Below, one piece after another: positions 63,162 through 64,000 of a stretch of DNA of 64,000 bases. A program made the position numbers and the translations under genes. Source of the stretch: RYN-230 sp963717125. Lineage in GTDB: Bacteria; Actinomycetota; Actinomycetes; Streptosporangiales; Streptosporangiaceae. The first letter of the stretch is position 1. The number at the start of each line of letters is the position of its first letter. Below the pieces are notes generated by a model. It saw only the letters and a program-made list of their open reading frames with translations. It did no database searches and had not been told where the DNA came from. The stretch covers positions 294,132 through 358,131 of the forward strand of contig CAVQVG010000004.1 in assembly GCA_963717125.1 (NCBI GenBank), in the 5' to 3' direction.

Positions 63162-63177
63162 CGCAAGTTTACGCAAG
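63162..63177 (+). promoter_or_regulatory. CGCAAG direct repeat after the XRE gene
   Basis: CGCAAGTTTACGCAAG differs from the element at 59280 only at two central bases. It lies between the XRE gene and the GPP34 gene and may control the latter. Confidence 0.5.
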
Positions 63178-63284
63178 TCTATTTACCCTCTGACGCGGCT
63201 CGCGGTTGGCTGTCAGTAACCGTGCGGGCACGCGAGGAGACGCCGCCCGCCTGCTGCTGGCACCACCCGGCCACGGAGGATGCG

Positions 63285-63925
63285 ATGAGGGCGCCGCTGA
63301 GCGGGACCGGGCGGCTCGCCGACGACTTGTACCTGGTGGCCCACCACGAGATCACCGGCAAACCGCATCTGCAGCCACGCGCCCTGGGCCTGGGAGTAGC
63401 CGCCGGGCTGCTAGGTGAGCTGATGCTCCCCGGTGCCATCTACCTCACCCGGGGCCTGGTCATGATCGGTGACGGCCCCCCGCCAGGCGAAGAGTTAACC
63501 AGCGGATCCTCAACCTGATCGGCAGTGAACGCGAGGACCTGGGTCCCCGCGACTGGCTGCTGTTCCTCTCGCGCACCGCCACCGCTGACGCTGCACGCCG
63601 GCTGGAAGCGTCAGGCTATGTCGCCCGGGTCAGGGGGCGGCGCCTCAGCCGCAGCCCGCGCTGGGTGCCAGCGGACCCAGACTGCGCGTTCGCCCCGCTG
63701 GCGCGGGTGAAGTCTGCCCTGAGCGGCCCCGTGACAGCGCAGCAGGTGCTGCTGGGCCGGCTCGCGCTCGCCTGCGGGCTCGGCCATCACCTGTCGCTCT
63801 ACCTGCCGCCGGACGCTGAGCACCGTCTCGAGCATCTGGCCCGGTACCTCGATCCGGGCCTGCGCGAACTCATCGCCGCCACCCAGGCCACGGTGGACGG
63901 CGCTTTGCTAGCCCACCGCGTATGA
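63285..63925 (+). CDS. GPP34 (GOLPH3-like) family protein, frameshifted
   Basis: The frame from the ATG at 63285 (GGAGG upstream) reads GTGRLADDLYLVAHHEITGKPHLQPRALGLGVAAGLLGELMLPG, the GPP34 start. The protein continues in another frame from about 63503 with QRILNLIGSEREDLGPRDWLLFLSRTATADAARRLEASGYV, then AFAPLARVKSALSG and LARYLDPGLRELIAATQATVDGALLAHRV. One missing base in TTAACCAGCGG near 63502 explains the break. GPP34 proteins bind phosphoinositides in eukaryotes; the bacterial role is unknown and they are numerous in actinomycetes. With the frame restored the protein has the usual length, about 214 residues. Confidence 0.75.
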
Positions 63926-63950
63926 CCCCCCGCCAACCCGAGGAGCACCA

Positions 63951-64000
63951 ATGTCCAGAACGCACCCTGAGAAAATCAAGCCCAGCACTGTGTCCCGGGC
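63951..64000 (+). CDS. Start of an unknown gene, cut by the window edge
   Basis: An ATG at 63951 preceded by GAGGAGCA opens a frame reading SRTHPEKIKPSTVSR to the edge. The KIKP-x-V-x-R pattern resembles the opening of some serine recombinases, but 16 residues are too few to decide. Confidence 0.4.
   Translation, partial: MSRTHPEKIKPSTVSR

Overview
This window comes from a high-GC, multicellular-type actinomycete. GTG starts are common and neighbouring genes are coupled by 4-base overlaps (GTGA/ATGA). Families typical of filamentous Actinobacteria recur: XRE regulators with a DUF5753-type C-terminus, DUF397, DUF6879, RsbW-like ATPases, the SAV2177-type methyltransferase, GPP34 and the acyl-CoA carboxylase epsilon subunit. 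I cannot name the genus; Streptosporangiales-like would fit. At least eight genes have a TANNNT-like -10 box 6-7 bases before the start codon, so leaderless transcription is probably widespread.

Layout. 1-6,360: end of a flavoprotein disulfide reductase, then an accessory block with a small protein/DUF6879/XRE regulatory module, a coupled radical-SAM (SplB-like)/DEDDh exonuclease/thymidylate-kinase-like trio, an RsbW-like ATPase, a DUF5753 remnant and DUF397. 6,416-12,871: a copper island (lipoprotein, membrane-SCO1 fusion, CopA ATPase, divergent DUF5134 membrane protein) with three CsoR-like operators at exact 22-bp phasing. 12,872-20,751: a duplicated scrap of a response-regulator gene, a transposase remnant, a NarL-type two-component system divergent from an ABC exporter, and a secreted CocE/NonD hydrolase. 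20,814-30,185: core metabolism and repair, namely an acyl-CoA carboxylase set (alpha, epsilon, beta), Ogt and AlkA alkylation repair, an NYN protein and PEP carboxylase. 30,237-32,148: an IS1182-like element with 20-bp inverted ends. 32,180-45,712: an MmyB-like regulator/MFS pair, BirA, an enoyl-CoA hydratase/HMG-CoA lyase/carboxyltransferase operon, an OmpR-type two-component system, an NCS1 permease, purK (frameshifted)-purE and an acyl-CoA dehydrogenase.

45,713-64,000: accessory DNA. It holds a PIN-domain membrane protein, a 3' tRNA-Tyr fragment that looks like an attachment site, a methyltransferase, and a three-recombinase (RIT/Tn554-like) element whose first gene carries four frameshifts. 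That element abuts a truncated ATPase gene and an ISAs1 transposase scrap. Next come a GNAT protein, hypothetical genes, another ATPase, an XRE/DUF397/methyltransferase block, and a second copy of the small protein/DUF6879/XRE module seen at the left end, followed by a frameshifted GPP34 gene.

How the parts work together. The carboxylase subunits, BirA, HMG-CoA lyase, enoyl-CoA hydratase and acyl-CoA dehydrogenase together suggest branched-chain acyl-CoA catabolism and supply of carboxylated acyl-CoA. The regulatory modules at the two ends share architecture and probably related operators. The most interesting candidates for undescribed biology are the radical-SAM/exonuclease/nucleotide-kinase trio, the duplicated small protein/DUF6879/XRE module with its shared CGCAA repeat operators, and the PIN-membrane protein beside the tRNA fragment.
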